Positions 26,631 through 36,395 of a stretch of DNA of 64,000 nucleotides are shown one piece after another. This DNA comes from Dulcicalothrix desertica PCC 7102 (GTDB lineage: Bacteria > Cyanobacteriota > Cyanobacteriia > Cyanobacteriales > Nostocaceae): assembly GCF_003991905.1 (NCBI RefSeq), contig NZ_RSCL01000002.1:198146-262145 (forward strand), given 5' to 3'. Each line of letters starts with the position of its first letter. The stretch's first letter is position 1. The notes below the pieces were generated by a model. The model saw only the letters and a program-made list of their open reading frames with translations. It was not told where the DNA came from and made no database searches. A program made the position numbers and the translations under genes.

Positions 26631-28169
26631 CTAGTGCATAAAATGCCTAATTCCTGTGAACACCATTATCAAACCCAGTTCATTAGCGGCTTTGATAGAA
26701 TCTTCATCGCGAACACTGCCACCCGGTTGAACAATAGCTTTAATTCCAGCAGCAGCAGCAGTACGCACCGAGTCATCAAACGGAAAGAACGCATCGCTGG
26801 CAAGGAATGCATTTTCGGCGCCACCGTTCGCTTGTTCGAGAGCAATTTTTACAGAACCAACACGGTTCATTTGTCCGGCGCCAATACCAAGGGTAGTATA
26901 GTCGCGTGCGATCACGATGGCGTTTGACTTAACGTGTTTACAAACTTTCCAGGCAAATAATAATTCTTCGAGTTCTGTGTCAGATGGTTTTTTCTCGGTG
27001 ACGACATTCCATTTACTTGTGTCCGCAATAATATCATCGGCACCTTGAACAAGAAAGCCACCTGCAACAGCTTTGATGTTTTGCTTCGGTCCTGTGAGCA
27101 AGTCAGGTAAAATTAATACCCTCACATTTGCTTTTTTTGCCAATATCTCTTGTGCTTCATTATTACACCCTGGTGCAACTACACATTCTAAGAATATCTT
27201 TGTTAACTCAGTAGCCGTTGCTGCATCAATTGGTTGGTTGAGTGCGACAATTCCACCAAAAGCCGATACTGCATCAGCGTTATAAGCTTTTGTATATGCT
27301 TCGTGGATTGTATTTCCAATCGCGGTACCACAAGGATTTGTATGTTTAATAATTGTCGCAGCAGGTTTATCGGTAAATTCAGCGATAATTTGGCGTGCAG
27401 CTTCTAAATCCACCAAATTATTGTAGCTAAGTTCCTTTCCTTGAAGTTTACTCGCTGCTGCCCATCCAGTTGCTGTGCTACCAGTTTGATACCACCCAGC
27501 TTGTTGATGGGGGTTTTCTCCGTAACGTAAAGCTTGAATTTGCTTGCCAGAAATACTGTATTGTTGTGGTACTGTCTCTGTAGAAGTTAGACTACCAAGA
27601 TATTCTGATATGGCTTGGTCATAACTCGAAGTATGTAAAAATCCTTTGAGCGCGCATTTTTGCCGAAACTCTAACGATGAGGCGCCATTTTGTCGCAATT
27701 CTTGTAGATACTCATTATATTGAGCGGGGTCACATAATACAGTTAAATGGGCAAAGTTTTTAGAAGCTGCTCTCAACATTGCAGGGCCACCAATATCAAT
27801 CTGCTCTACAGCATCTCCTAGAGTTACACCCGGTTTTGCAATGGTTTCTTCAAAAGGATAAAGATTTACAACAACCAAATCAATAGGACGAATTTGATTT
27901 TCTTCCAAATCTGTTACATCTTGGGGAATGTCACGACGTGCTAATATTCCACCGTGAATACGTGGATGCAAAGTTTTGACTCTTCCACCTAAAATTTCGG
28001 GTGAACCAGTATAATCAGCAACTTTAGTTACTGGTAAACCTGCATCCTTTAAAGCTTTAGCGGTTCCTCCACTGCTAACTATATCAAAGCCAAATTCTTC
28101 CACTAAACTTTTTGCTAGGTCAATTAAACCTGTTTTATTCGATACACTCAGCAGTGCTAGAGGCGCCAT
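26631..28169 (-). CDS. purH: Bifunctional AICAR transformylase / IMP cyclohydrolase
   Basis: A 512-residue PurH from the ATG at 28169 (MAPLALLSVSNKTGLID). It catalyses the last two steps of IMP synthesis. The N-terminal cyclohydrolase (MGS-like) domain shows KTLHPRIHGGIL and VVNLYPFEETI; the C-terminal transformylase shows IIKHTNPCGTAIG with catalytic Lys/His, and DAFFPFDDSV near the end. Normal length. Single-gene transcript with Yfr1-like elements downstream. Confidence 0.97.
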   Translation of the reverse strand: MAPLALLSVSNKTGLIDLAKSLVEEFGFDIVSSGGTAKALKDAGLPVTKVADYTGSPEILGGRVKTLHPRIHGGILARRDIPQDVTDLEENQIRPIDLVVVNLYPFEETIAKPGVTLGDAVEQIDIGGPAMLRAASKNFAHLTVLCDPAQYNEYLQELRQNGASSLEFRQKCALKGFLHTSSYDQAISEYLGSLTSTETVPQQYSISGKQIQALRYGENPHQQAGWYQTGSTATGWAAASKLQGKELSYNNLVDLEAARQIIAEFTDKPAATIIKHTNPCGTAIGNTIHEAYTKAYNADAVSAFGGIVALNQPIDAATATELTKIFLECVVAPGCNNEAQEILAKKANVRVLILPDLLTGPKQNIKAVAGGFLVQGADDIIADTSKWNVVTEKKPSDTELEELLFAWKVCKHVKSNAIVIARDYTTLGIGAGQMNRVGSVKIALEQANGGAENAFLASDAFFPFDDSVRTAAAAGIKAIVQPGGSVRDEDSIKAANELGLIMVFTGIRHFMH

Positions 28170-28231
28170 AATTCTCAAGCTTCCTTTGTCAAATTTAAAT
28201 TAGGAGCAAAGAATATTTTACAGAAGTTAGG

Positions 28232-28390
28232 TTACTGTGGCTTTTTTTGCTGATTCTTGGCGCCGACATTATCATCATTTGTTGCTTTAGCGTCTTGGCA
28301 ACAACCACCATCATCCCAATCATCAGCATGATTATGATTACGGTTGCAAATCTTAACGTTCCCTTTAGCTGTTTTGTCGATGTCAGACAT
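28232..28390 (-). CDS. Small Cys/His/Asp-rich protein, 52 residues
   Basis: An intact short ORF from ATG 28390 to TAA 28232. The centre reads KICNRNHNHADDWDDGGCC, with three cysteines and two histidines in 19 residues, and the tail is polar and lysine-rich (GAKNQQKKPQ). Such composition suggests metal binding or a peptide-product precursor. It lies upstream of purH on the same strand. No family recognised and no strong Shine-Dalgarno, so confidence is moderate. Confidence 0.45.
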   Translation of the reverse strand: MSDIDKTAKGNVKICNRNHNHADDWDDGGCCQDAKATNDDNVGAKNQQKKPQ

Positions 28391-28440
28391 GGCTAAGTAT
28401 TACCTACTGTTGAGATGCACAATGCCAAGTATAAACGATA

Positions 28441-28468
28441 AACGGCAATTAGCGGCAATCAGCGGCAA
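28441..28468. repeat. Left arm of a distant inverted repeat
   Basis: Contains AACGGCAATTAGCGGCA followed by ATCAGCGGCAA. The reverse complement occurs at 32503-32530 with 25 of 28 positions matching. The pair brackets the antiporter and NACHT genes, about 4 kb apart. Confidence 0.6.
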
Positions 28469-28485
28469 CCTGGCAACGGATGATG

Positions 28486-28794
28486 AACGGATGTAACGGA
28501 TGAATTACTCGTGAAATCAACTAAGTAGGAAGGCGCAAAAAAACTAGAGCGGCAAAACTTGCTACACGTAGGCTGTAAGCATAATAAACTCGTTGGATAT
28601 TTTCTATGGCGCCTACATAATTAAGCCATTAATTTTACCTCTCAAGTTAGTTTTGCCGTTCTAGAAAAAATGGAAGTATGTAACGAAAAGTAAAGTTGCT
28701 CCAAAGCCTCCTTGCTCTTACCTTCTAACTTCTGCGTCCTAGCTTGTTTCAACGATAAATATTTATGCCCACCTACTTATCCGTTACATCCGTT
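28486..28794. repeat. Nested inverted-repeat element (MITE-like)
   Basis: Outer arms: AACGGATGTAACGGAT (28486-28501) and its exact complement (28779-28794). Inner arms: CTAGAGCGGCAAAAC (about 28543-28557) and GTTTTGCCGTTCTAG (about 28650-28664). No ORF lies between. The outer right arm touches the stop codon of the antiporter gene. The layout resembles a small non-autonomous element or a large structured RNA. Confidence 0.6.
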
Positions 28795-29848
28795 ATATCC
28801 GTTGCAAGAATAGCTTACGGTCTAGTAGAAAATTGGTACTAAAGTAAAACAGTGCAATCAAAATAATTGCGGGTAATGTCACCGCTAATAAATCTCCAGT
28901 TTTATCAAACCCTGATAGTTCTATTGCTACAGTTAGCAAAATAGCGGTCATCCCGTTTTGATGACCAAACATAACTTTGAGCTTATCTGCCATTGAGTCT
29001 TTTAAAAAGAGTACAGCAACCAGTACTTGAGCGATAAAAAACATGGAAAACGCTAATATTCCACCCGATAACCAATTTAAGCTGATGTTAGTGCATAACA
29101 GACCTATAACTACGACGCTAAAGTAAAAGATTACTGAAATTACTGGTTCTAGTTTTTCTGGAGCAAATGGTTTAAGGAAAAATCCTACGAATGCAGGTAA
29201 AAGGAAAGACCCAGTGATGAGACTGTAAATCATTATGGTGACTAGACAAGTAACTTCGATTGTGGTTTTTACACTGTCACTCAATAAACTTACTCGTCTG
29301 TTATCTATATATAGTCTGTACAAGCAGTAAGCTAATGCACAACTCAATATATCAGTAGCTATTTTGACTACGTATTGACTGATGTTGGAATCTTGAAAAA
29401 TTAGTGCAGGAAGGAATATATAAAATGCGAATAGTACTGTTACTGGGTCATCGAAGCTTGACCATGCTCGTAAGATTGTTTCAGATTTTGGGCTAACTTT
29501 GGTTGTTTGAAGCGATTTTGATGCGGCAATTGGGTCGATTTGAGCTATTACTGTAGCACATAAGTACGCGATAGGCGCCAGTTTTGGAGAAAATGAAGCT
29601 AGAAGAAAACCAGGTAAAAATATTTTGATGGGTACTCCTATACATATAACTGTAATAACGGAACCCAAACAGGTTTTTAATAAGGTTGTGTCGATACTTA
29701 ATACATTGATATATAGTCCAATTATGATGGCAATATTCATCAATGTTTGTAGATAAGGAATGTGAGCAGCATCGATATTGAATAAGGCGCCTAACCAGTA
29801 GGATGTTAGTCCTAAAATCGCCGAAATAATGCTGAGTCTTATTAGCAT
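28793..29848 (-). CDS. Cation:proton antiporter-like membrane protein
   Basis: A 351-residue polytopic protein from the ATG at 29848; the open frame to 30013 is translated from the CCCCTTATTAAGGGG repeat and is rejected. About ten hydrophobic helices are visible. ATVIAQIDPIAASKSL and RAWSSFDDPVTVLFAFYI resemble the acidic ion-binding motifs of CPA1/NhaP-type Na+/H+ antiporters, but the protein is shorter than typical family members. It lies 130 bp downstream of the NACHT gene on the same strand, so it could be a membrane effector or a bystander. Confidence 0.65.
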   Translation of the reverse strand: MLIRLSIISAILGLTSYWLGALFNIDAAHIPYLQTLMNIAIIIGLYINVLSIDTTLLKTCLGSVITVICIGVPIKIFLPGFLLASFSPKLAPIAYLCATVIAQIDPIAASKSLQTTKVSPKSETILRAWSSFDDPVTVLFAFYIFLPALIFQDSNISQYVVKIATDILSCALAYCLYRLYIDNRRVSLLSDSVKTTIEVTCLVTIMIYSLITGSFLLPAFVGFFLKPFAPEKLEPVISVIFYFSVVVIGLLCTNISLNWLSGGILAFSMFFIAQVLVAVLFLKDSMADKLKVMFGHQNGMTAILLTVAIELSGFDKTGDLLAVTLPAIILIALFYFSTNFLLDRKLFLQRI

Positions 29849-29903
29849 TATTAATACACCAGCTTTAACAATTTCAATTCTACCATTATTTGTTGTATAT
29901 AGA

Positions 29904-29980
29904 ATCCCCCCAACCCCCCTTATTAAGGGGGGCTTAAAAATTTCCCCCCCCCCCTTATTAAGGGGGGGTAGGGGGGGATT
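29904..29980. repeat. CCCCTTATTAAGGGG repeat pair
   Basis: Two palindromic units like those at 5388-5467, between the NACHT stop codon and the antiporter gene. Long C and G runs flank TTATTAAG centres. Confidence 0.85.
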
Positions 29981-32348
29981 ACAATTTATTTGCAGGCAAT
30001 AACATATTATCAACTATTTGTTCGCGTAATTCTTTTGAAGAATAGTTTTCGCCAGATATACACTCTAATAATAGATGATTGGCGTAGATGTAATCATACA
30101 AAAGTTTGATATCTTGTTCATCAAGGTCTATTTGATAACCTACGTCAAGATGATTTAACATTGCTTGTCGTAAATCTTCTGACCATTTTTGCCAGTCGTG
30201 AGCAGATGCTGTACTTGATGGACAGCTTTTTTGAAATTCGATTAAAGCTTCAGTTAATAAAGTATCATTTATTTCTTGTGCTTTTTCGATTGCATCGTTT
30301 AGTTTCTCAGCAATGTCAACTTCTATATCTTCGCTAATTTTGAGCATTTTACTGCTAAAGTTTCTTTTACTAAGACTTATATACGAGTTACGAGTCGCTT
30401 CGTTTGACATATCTTCAGCTAACGCATGAATTGCTGCTAGTCGAGAAATAAGTAAACTTCTTGGTTGTGGAGGAGTTACTTGGCGCCGTTTAATATTAAA
30501 ATTTCTGATGTCAGTTGCAAATTTCGCAAAAAGCGCACGTTCAATTTCGATATCGCGACTAATATATAAGTCTACATCTAAGTCAATTGCTAAATAGTAA
30601 GCTCTCCAACCACTCGTTCCAATACCCGATGCAGTTGTGATTTTATCTAACCAAGTTAGCATACTCTGCAAACCCGGACTGTCTTTGACTATATTATTAA
30701 CGCATTTGAACATGAGTTTGAGAAATTCATCAGCACTGCTTAAACGTTCCGTAACCAGAACAAATACTTCTCTCCATTGCTTTGCTGTGAGATTTTTTTC
30801 TACAAAGTTCTTTAGAAACTCTTGCTCACGATTTTCTACTACATATTCCGCAGCAAAATATTCTTGAAATGTCAAGTGTGAAAACGAATATATATTTTTA
30901 GCTTGCTGAATTAATAATCCATAGTTAGATTCAATCAGTTTTAATATTTGCTGTGAGTCTATTTCAGTGGTAATATTTTGCATGAAGTCAGAAATTTGCT
31001 CTAGCAGTTCCCACTGATGCCATAACACTTTTGAAGGTTTATTATCTAAACCTTGGTAAGCGATTTGGCTGAACATATTAATTTTTCGTTGCCGAGATAT
31101 ATTAAAGCTGGTTCTACGCTCAATTCTACGACTAGCATCCCATTTTTTTAATAGTGTATCTACAGCATCGTTATATATTGCATAGCGGTTTAATGAAAAG
31201 TCATAAGTGTCTTCAAAAGTTAAACACAGAATTGTTAACAGTAAGGGATTTGTTGCTAACTCTTTGACTGCTTCGTTGTCTTGCAACTTTTTTAAAAACA
31301 CATCGCAAGTTTCTGCTTCACCTCTTTCTCTAAACCAGTTGCGAGTAAACGCTTCTATTTCAGCGCGCTCAAAATCAGCTATTTCAACTTCGGTAAAGTC
31401 ATGAAATACATAATCTGAAGCTGTGGTACGACAGGTGATTATAAAACGGTTATCGGGAAATGTATTAACTAAATTATCAATCTCTCTGTATATATTGTAA
31501 ATATTTTCGTTATTTTTATCAGCTTTTACCTCGTCTAAACCATCAAGCAAAATAAAGCACTGTCCCTGAAGCAAAAGTTCACGCACCCTAGATTCTGAGT
31601 TTGCTATCCGGTCAGTAAATTCTTTGATAACTACGTTTGTTAAACTACCAAATGGCTCATCATAAATATCTCGTAAACGAATAAATATTGGTATAATTTT
31701 ATCTTCCAATTCCCCTGTAGAGAAATTCATTGCCAGGTATTTTAAAAATGTAGTTTTACCTGCTCCTGGTTTACCAAGTACCATTAGCTTTCTGTAACGC
31801 ATTACAGCTTCTAATGCTGGAATATGCGTTTCATTGCCAGAAAATGGTAATCGCCTATAGCTGGGGTTTTCTTCTGGAATTGAGTCGAAACCATCTAGTA
31901 AGAAATTTATTGTTTGTTGTCGGCGCCCTTGAATATTTTTGAGTATTTGAAATTTTACATAAATATTATTTATTGATACTGGTTCGTTCATATCCAATAT
32001 CCTCATTGTGCTACATTTTCGAGCTAAATGATTCCAGTAGGGTGCTAGCCAATCTTGCCCTAAGTCTGTATGAGCAAATTGTCTGACAGCTTCTTGATAA
32101 GAAGACTGTTCTAATAAAACTTGGCAAAAATAATTAAGATTTTTTTCTAAAGTTTTCGGTGGTTCTGTACTATTAAAGAAAGACCTTATTGTTCTTTCAG
32201 CTATTAAATTTTCTGAGTCACTATCAATTTCTTGTTTAAAAGCATTATTTAATCTATTTATCAACGAACGAGGCGAACTACCAAACTTTTCTGAGTACGC
32301 CTGCTTTAACAGCTTAAAAATTTCCGGATGAACTGGAATAGCTGCCAT
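29979..32348 (-). CDS. NACHT-domain STAND NTPase, bNACHT-like
   Basis: A 789-residue protein starting at ATG 32348, preceded by AGGAG at good spacing (the frame is open to 32372). N-terminal residues 1-140 are helical with no enzymatic motif seen. The NACHT core has Walker A GKPGAGKTTFLK (about residue 190), Walker B FILLDGLDEV and FIITCRTTA. The winged-helix region includes FSHLTFQEYFAAEYV. The C-terminal end LLYDYIYANHLLLECI resembles a helical domain found in cyanobacterial NACHT proteins. Related bacterial NACHT proteins protect against phage; the effector here is not obvious. Confidence 0.85.
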   Translation of the reverse strand: MAAIPVHPEIFKLLKQAYSEKFGSSPRSLINRLNNAFKQEIDSDSENLIAERTIRSFFNSTEPPKTLEKNLNYFCQVLLEQSSYQEAVRQFAHTDLGQDWLAPYWNHLARKCSTMRILDMNEPVSINNIYVKFQILKNIQGRRQQTINFLLDGFDSIPEENPSYRRLPFSGNETHIPALEAVMRYRKLMVLGKPGAGKTTFLKYLAMNFSTGELEDKIIPIFIRLRDIYDEPFGSLTNVVIKEFTDRIANSESRVRELLLQGQCFILLDGLDEVKADKNNENIYNIYREIDNLVNTFPDNRFIITCRTTASDYVFHDFTEVEIADFERAEIEAFTRNWFRERGEAETCDVFLKKLQDNEAVKELATNPLLLTILCLTFEDTYDFSLNRYAIYNDAVDTLLKKWDASRRIERRTSFNISRQRKINMFSQIAYQGLDNKPSKVLWHQWELLEQISDFMQNITTEIDSQQILKLIESNYGLLIQQAKNIYSFSHLTFQEYFAAEYVVENREQEFLKNFVEKNLTAKQWREVFVLVTERLSSADEFLKLMFKCVNNIVKDSPGLQSMLTWLDKITTASGIGTSGWRAYYLAIDLDVDLYISRDIEIERALFAKFATDIRNFNIKRRQVTPPQPRSLLISRLAAIHALAEDMSNEATRNSYISLSKRNFSSKMLKISEDIEVDIAEKLNDAIEKAQEINDTLLTEALIEFQKSCPSSTASAHDWQKWSEDLRQAMLNHLDVGYQIDLDEQDIKLLYDYIYANHLLLECISGENYSSKELREQIVDNMLLPANKL

Positions 32349-32372
32349 TTCTAACTCCTGTGTTTTTAGCAT

Positions 32373-32770
32373 AGTTATTAACCCAATATAAATAATCGAA
32401 AGGACTTCAAGCTATATAAAGCAATACAATTAACTATAGAAACCTGAGAAACCCGGTTTCTTAATCTCATATTGTAGCCAAAAAATGTGACAATATCTCA
32501 AATTGCCGCAGAATGCCGCTAATTGCCGTTAATTACTTTTAATATTGAAAAAGCTATTTGTAAAAACTATAAAAATTGATTATATCTATAATTTGAATCA
32601 ATAAAATAAATTGCTATATTAAATACATATACCACATACCCTGTTTCTACATCTCGGCGCCTCTATGGTTAAATAGGCATTTGTATTAAATTTATCAGGT
32701 AAATATCAGTAATTACTGCATAAGAGTGTGAAGTTTAGAAGTATAAGAAGTATAGTTACCTGTAAGAACC
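32373..32770. other. Divergent intergenic region between NACHT and WD40-TIR genes
   Basis: About 400 bp. It holds an AGAAACCCGGTTTCT palindrome (about 32444-32461), the right arm of the long-distance inverted repeat (32503-32530), one GGCGCC site and AT-rich DNA that must contain promoters for both directions. No small ORF is convincing. Confidence 0.6.
32503..32530. repeat. Right arm of a distant inverted repeat
   Basis: Inverted copy (25 of 28 positions) of 28441-28468. The central 17 bases, ending in CTAATTGCCGTT, are an exact complement of AACGGCAATTAGCGGCA. Confidence 0.6.
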
Positions 32771-35700
32771 ATGAGCAACCAGGAAGATATACGCACGACT
32801 CCACCCGGTTGGCAATTAGAACGCACCATGACGGGGCACAATGGATTGATTAGTCGAGTTGAATGGGCGCCTAATGGTAAGATGTTGGCCTCACCGTCGT
32901 TTGACCGAACTATAAAACTTTGGGATTTAGATACTGGTGAGTGCATCCACACACTCAAGGGTCACGATGGACGAGTATGGGCTGTAGCTTGGTCTCCAGA
33001 TAGTAAACTTATAGCTTCTGGGTCAACTGATAATACTGTCCGATTGTGGCATACAAGTACGGGTGAACTAAGGCACAAGTTTGATGTACATGGTGGTACT
33101 TGTTTAAATATGGCATGGTCTCCTGACAGCGAGTTAATAGCGGCTGGTGGAATAGGAGACAATTGGTCGATAATAATTGGGCATGTCAAAACGCAAAAAA
33201 GCCAAGTTCTTGAAGGACACACTGGACAGGTTAATAGTGTGGCATGGTCTCCTAATGGTAGTATACTGGCATCTGTTTCTCACGATACGACGGTTCGTTT
33301 GTGGAGCAGAGACACTTTAGAGCTTAAAAAAATCTTGACAGGACACGACGCTGATGTTCATAGTGTTAATTGGGCGCCTGATGGAAATCTGCTAGCAACC
33401 GCTTCACTTGATAACACTATTCGTCTATGGAATCCGCACACAGGGCAAACAATATTTATATTAGAAGGACATACAGCATCAGTTAACTGCGTTGAATTTT
33501 CCTATGATGGCAAGTTTTTGGCTTCTAAATCTTCTGATGGCACTGTGCGTTTATGGCGATGCGATACGTGGGAGACAGTGACAATATTATCTGAAGAAAC
33601 TTTTAAGTCTTTGCCGTTTGGACTCGCTTTTCACCCAACGCAACCAATATTGGCAACTTTAGGAGAAGCTGATGTAGCAATTAGGATTTGGAAACTTGAC
33701 GAAGAAGCTTTACTTAATCAGTCTCCTGCAAATCCCTCTGATTTATATAGAAATGCCAAAGTCGTATTAGTCGGTGAAAGTGGTGTAGGTAAATCTGGTT
33801 TAAGTTTGGTGTTGACAAATAAACAGTTTCGTCCCACCGAATCTACTCATGGTCGTTATGTTTGGACTTTTAACCGAAAAGAATTAAATCTAAGCGACAA
33901 TCGTAAAGAATTACGAGAAATATTATTGTGGGACTTAGCAGGACAACCCGGTTATCGTTTAATTCATCAACTATATTTGAATGAGTTAGCAGTAGCGCTG
34001 ATAGTTTGTGATGCCCGTAGCGAAACAGACCCCTTTGCTGGAGTATACTATTGGAACCGTGCATTACGGCAAGCTGAAAAATTACAGGGAGATTCGGCGC
34101 CGAAGTTGAAAAAGTTTTTGGTTACTGCTCGTGCAGATAGAGGTAGCGTTAGCGTAACTCCTGCACGTATCAATGAAGTAGTTGAAAAGCTGAGATTAGA
34201 TGGTCATTTTGAAACTAGCGCCAAAGAGGGATGGAACATTAAAGAACTAGCACAGGCAATTTGTGAAGCTGTTGAATGGGACAATCTACCACAAGTAATT
34301 TCTACAGAATTATTTCAACGAATCAAAGTTTTTTTGATACAAGAAAAACAGGAAGAAAGATTATTATCTCAGGTAGATGATTTATTTCGTTCTTTTGTCA
34401 AAACTTTAGATGACTCTAATTCTAAACAAACACGTCAAGAATTTGATACTTGTATACGACTCGTTGAGTCACGCGATTTAATTCGGAGACTAAGTTTTGG
34501 TAATCTTATACTACTACAGCCAGAATTATTAGACGCTTATGCCTCAGCAATAATTAACGCTGCCAAAGAGCAACCAGAAGGTTTAGGTTGTATTGCTGAA
34601 GAAGATGTTCTTGCAGGCAAGTTTCGGATGCCTAATGCAGAGCGCATAAAAGATAAACAACAAGAAAAATTACTGTTAATTGCCACAGTTGAAGAATTAT
34701 TTGCTCGTGAAATAGCTTTACGCGAACAAAGTGACACAGGCCCTTTATTAGTATTTCCTTCTCAAATGACTCGCGAATGGCCGGAGGCGCCTGACCCTGA
34801 AGGCAAAGCTGTAATATTAGGATTTGAGGGAGCAATAATAGGTATATACACGACATTAACAGTACGTTTATCAAGAAGCGCATTTTTTAAGTGTAAAGAA
34901 ATGTGGAAAAATGCCGCCATCTTTGAAGCGCAAGTTGGTGGAGAGTGTGGAATATGGTTACGACACATTGGTAATGTAGATGAAGGCAAAGCAGAATTAA
35001 CGCTTTTCTTTAAACCAGAAGCAAGCGAACAAACACGACTACAATTTGAAGAGTACGTATATACCCATTTAAAGCGTCGCGCATTACCAGAAACTATTCA
35101 GCGTAGACGAATACTAGTATGTACTGAATGTGGCGCCTCTGTAAATGAATCGCATGTAATACTAAGAAAAAAACGTGGTTTCGATTGGATTAATTGTAGC
35201 GTCTGCGATGTCAGAATATCTTTACTTGATGGTGATAGTAGCTTAAATAGTCAACGTGCTGAAATTCCACAAATTATAAAAATGGATATAGCTGCTGATA
35301 AAGGGCGCGAGATTGAAACGGCAACTTCTATAATTAAAGGCAAAGAAGCTACAAATGATTTTGATGTATTTCTATCTCACAATAGTAAAGATAAACCTTT
35401 TGTAGAAAGAATTGCCGAGCTTTTACGGCAGCGTGGTTTAAACCCTTGGCTAGATAAAGCAGAAATTCCTCCAGGAATGTCATTTCAAAAATATATAATA
35501 AATGGAATTAAACAATCAAAATCGGCGGCTGTTTTCATTAGTACTAACAGCTTAGGAGATTGGCAAGAGCAAGAGCTACTAATTCTCAATAACCGTAGAG
35601 TAAAAAAAAATCTACCTATTATTCCTGTTTTATTACCAGGTCTCAATGTAATACCAGACGAACCAGATGTACTACTATTTTTCAGTGAATTAAACTGGAT

Positions 35701-35773
35701 TAATTTTAATGAAAATGTTGACGAGCTAGAACCCTTGGAAAAGTTAATACAGGGAATTAAAGGTTTATATTAA
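32771..35773 (+). CDS. WD40 - Ras-like GTPase (ROC/COR-like) - TIR protein
   Basis: A 1000-residue protein. Residues 10-320 form seven WD40 blades (repeats ending GH and RLW, e.g. GSTDNTVRLW, ASLDNTIRLW). Residues about 327-490 are a ROC-type GTPase with P-loop VGESGVGKS and the DxxG-type switch WDLAGQPGYR; TARADRG replaces the classical NKxD. Next is a COR-like helical region, then a zinc-ribbon-like block (CTECG...CSVCD, about residues 783-812). Residues 865-1000 are a TIR domain (FDVFLSHNSKDKPFVERIAE; GDWQEQEL contains the candidate catalytic Glu). Most likely an NLR-like sensor that triggers NAD+ depletion or TIR signalling on infection; that is inference. Confidence 0.88.
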   Translation: MSNQEDIRTTPPGWQLERTMTGHNGLISRVEWAPNGKMLASPSFDRTIKLWDLDTGECIHTLKGHDGRVWAVAWSPDSKLIASGSTDNTVRLWHTSTGELRHKFDVHGGTCLNMAWSPDSELIAAGGIGDNWSIIIGHVKTQKSQVLEGHTGQVNSVAWSPNGSILASVSHDTTVRLWSRDTLELKKILTGHDADVHSVNWAPDGNLLATASLDNTIRLWNPHTGQTIFILEGHTASVNCVEFSYDGKFLASKSSDGTVRLWRCDTWETVTILSEETFKSLPFGLAFHPTQPILATLGEADVAIRIWKLDEEALLNQSPANPSDLYRNAKVVLVGESGVGKSGLSLVLTNKQFRPTESTHGRYVWTFNRKELNLSDNRKELREILLWDLAGQPGYRLIHQLYLNELAVALIVCDARSETDPFAGVYYWNRALRQAEKLQGDSAPKLKKFLVTARADRGSVSVTPARINEVVEKLRLDGHFETSAKEGWNIKELAQAICEAVEWDNLPQVISTELFQRIKVFLIQEKQEERLLSQVDDLFRSFVKTLDDSNSKQTRQEFDTCIRLVESRDLIRRLSFGNLILLQPELLDAYASAIINAAKEQPEGLGCIAEEDVLAGKFRMPNAERIKDKQQEKLLLIATVEELFAREIALREQSDTGPLLVFPSQMTREWPEAPDPEGKAVILGFEGAIIGIYTTLTVRLSRSAFFKCKEMWKNAAIFEAQVGGECGIWLRHIGNVDEGKAELTLFFKPEASEQTRLQFEEYVYTHLKRRALPETIQRRRILVCTECGASVNESHVILRKKRGFDWINCSVCDVRISLLDGDSSLNSQRAEIPQIIKMDIAADKGREIETATSIIKGKEATNDFDVFLSHNSKDKPFVERIAELLRQRGLNPWLDKAEIPPGMSFQKYIINGIKQSKSAAVFISTNSLGDWQEQELLILNNRRVKKNLPIIPVLLPGLNVIPDEPDVLLFFSELNWINFNENVDELEPLEKLIQGIKGLY

Positions 35774-35826
35774 AGACTAAAATCCGAGAAACCAGGTTTC
35801 TATAACTTCTACCAATAATTATTTTT

Positions 35827-36336
35827 ATGGCTAAACACGACGCACCCAAGTTAAAGAAAATATCTGTCAACTTGCCTTTTGGTATTGGGGGGACAGAATG
35901 GGAACCAGATGTCAGCGAAGCGAAAGCTGCTTGGTCGTTATATGTTGAACTCGTTACACGCATTGCTATTCAACCTTTGAGTATTGAACAAGACCAGGGT
36001 TTGCTTCGCGAAGCGCTTACTTCTTTACACAGCTTGTTTGCGACTACACGTCAAATTTTACGTGAAGCTGGGCCTGGTGTTGGCGCCTCAAAACAGTCAG
36101 TAGGCGCCATTGCTATTGCCGTACTCAACCGAGGTTTGCGACCTTTTTTATCTAAATGGCATCCTTTATTACAAGCTTGGGAAGCTTTGAGGGCACCGGA
36201 TGTTAACCCTGTAGAATATGAGCGTAGTTGGGAAAAAGAAGAACAATTACGACACGAGTTAGAATTGCTGAGGCAAGATTTAGAGGAATATGCCATTGCC
36301 TTATCTGTAATTGCGGGTGTTGATTATTATCAGTAA
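35827..36336 (+). CDS. Companion protein of the WD40-TIR gene
   Basis: A 169-residue, mostly helical protein with no catalytic motif. It begins KLKKISVNLPFGIGGTEWEPD; the middle has AIAVLNRGLRPFLSKWHPLLQAWEA and the end is coiled-coil-like (LRHELELLRQDLEEYAIAL). It starts 53 bp after the TIR gene on the same strand, which suggests an operon. I believe similar proteins accompany bacterial STAND/TIR genes but cannot name a family. Function unknown. Confidence 0.7.
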   Translation: MAKHDAPKLKKISVNLPFGIGGTEWEPDVSEAKAAWSLYVELVTRIAIQPLSIEQDQGLLREALTSLHSLFATTRQILREAGPGVGASKQSVGAIAIAVLNRGLRPFLSKWHPLLQAWEALRAPDVNPVEYERSWEKEEQLRHELELLRQDLEEYAIALSVIAGVDYYQ

Positions 36337-36395
36337 AGTTGGAATACGGGCAGGGATGCCCGTTCCACAAGAGTTATGTTGAAAATAAAAAATCA

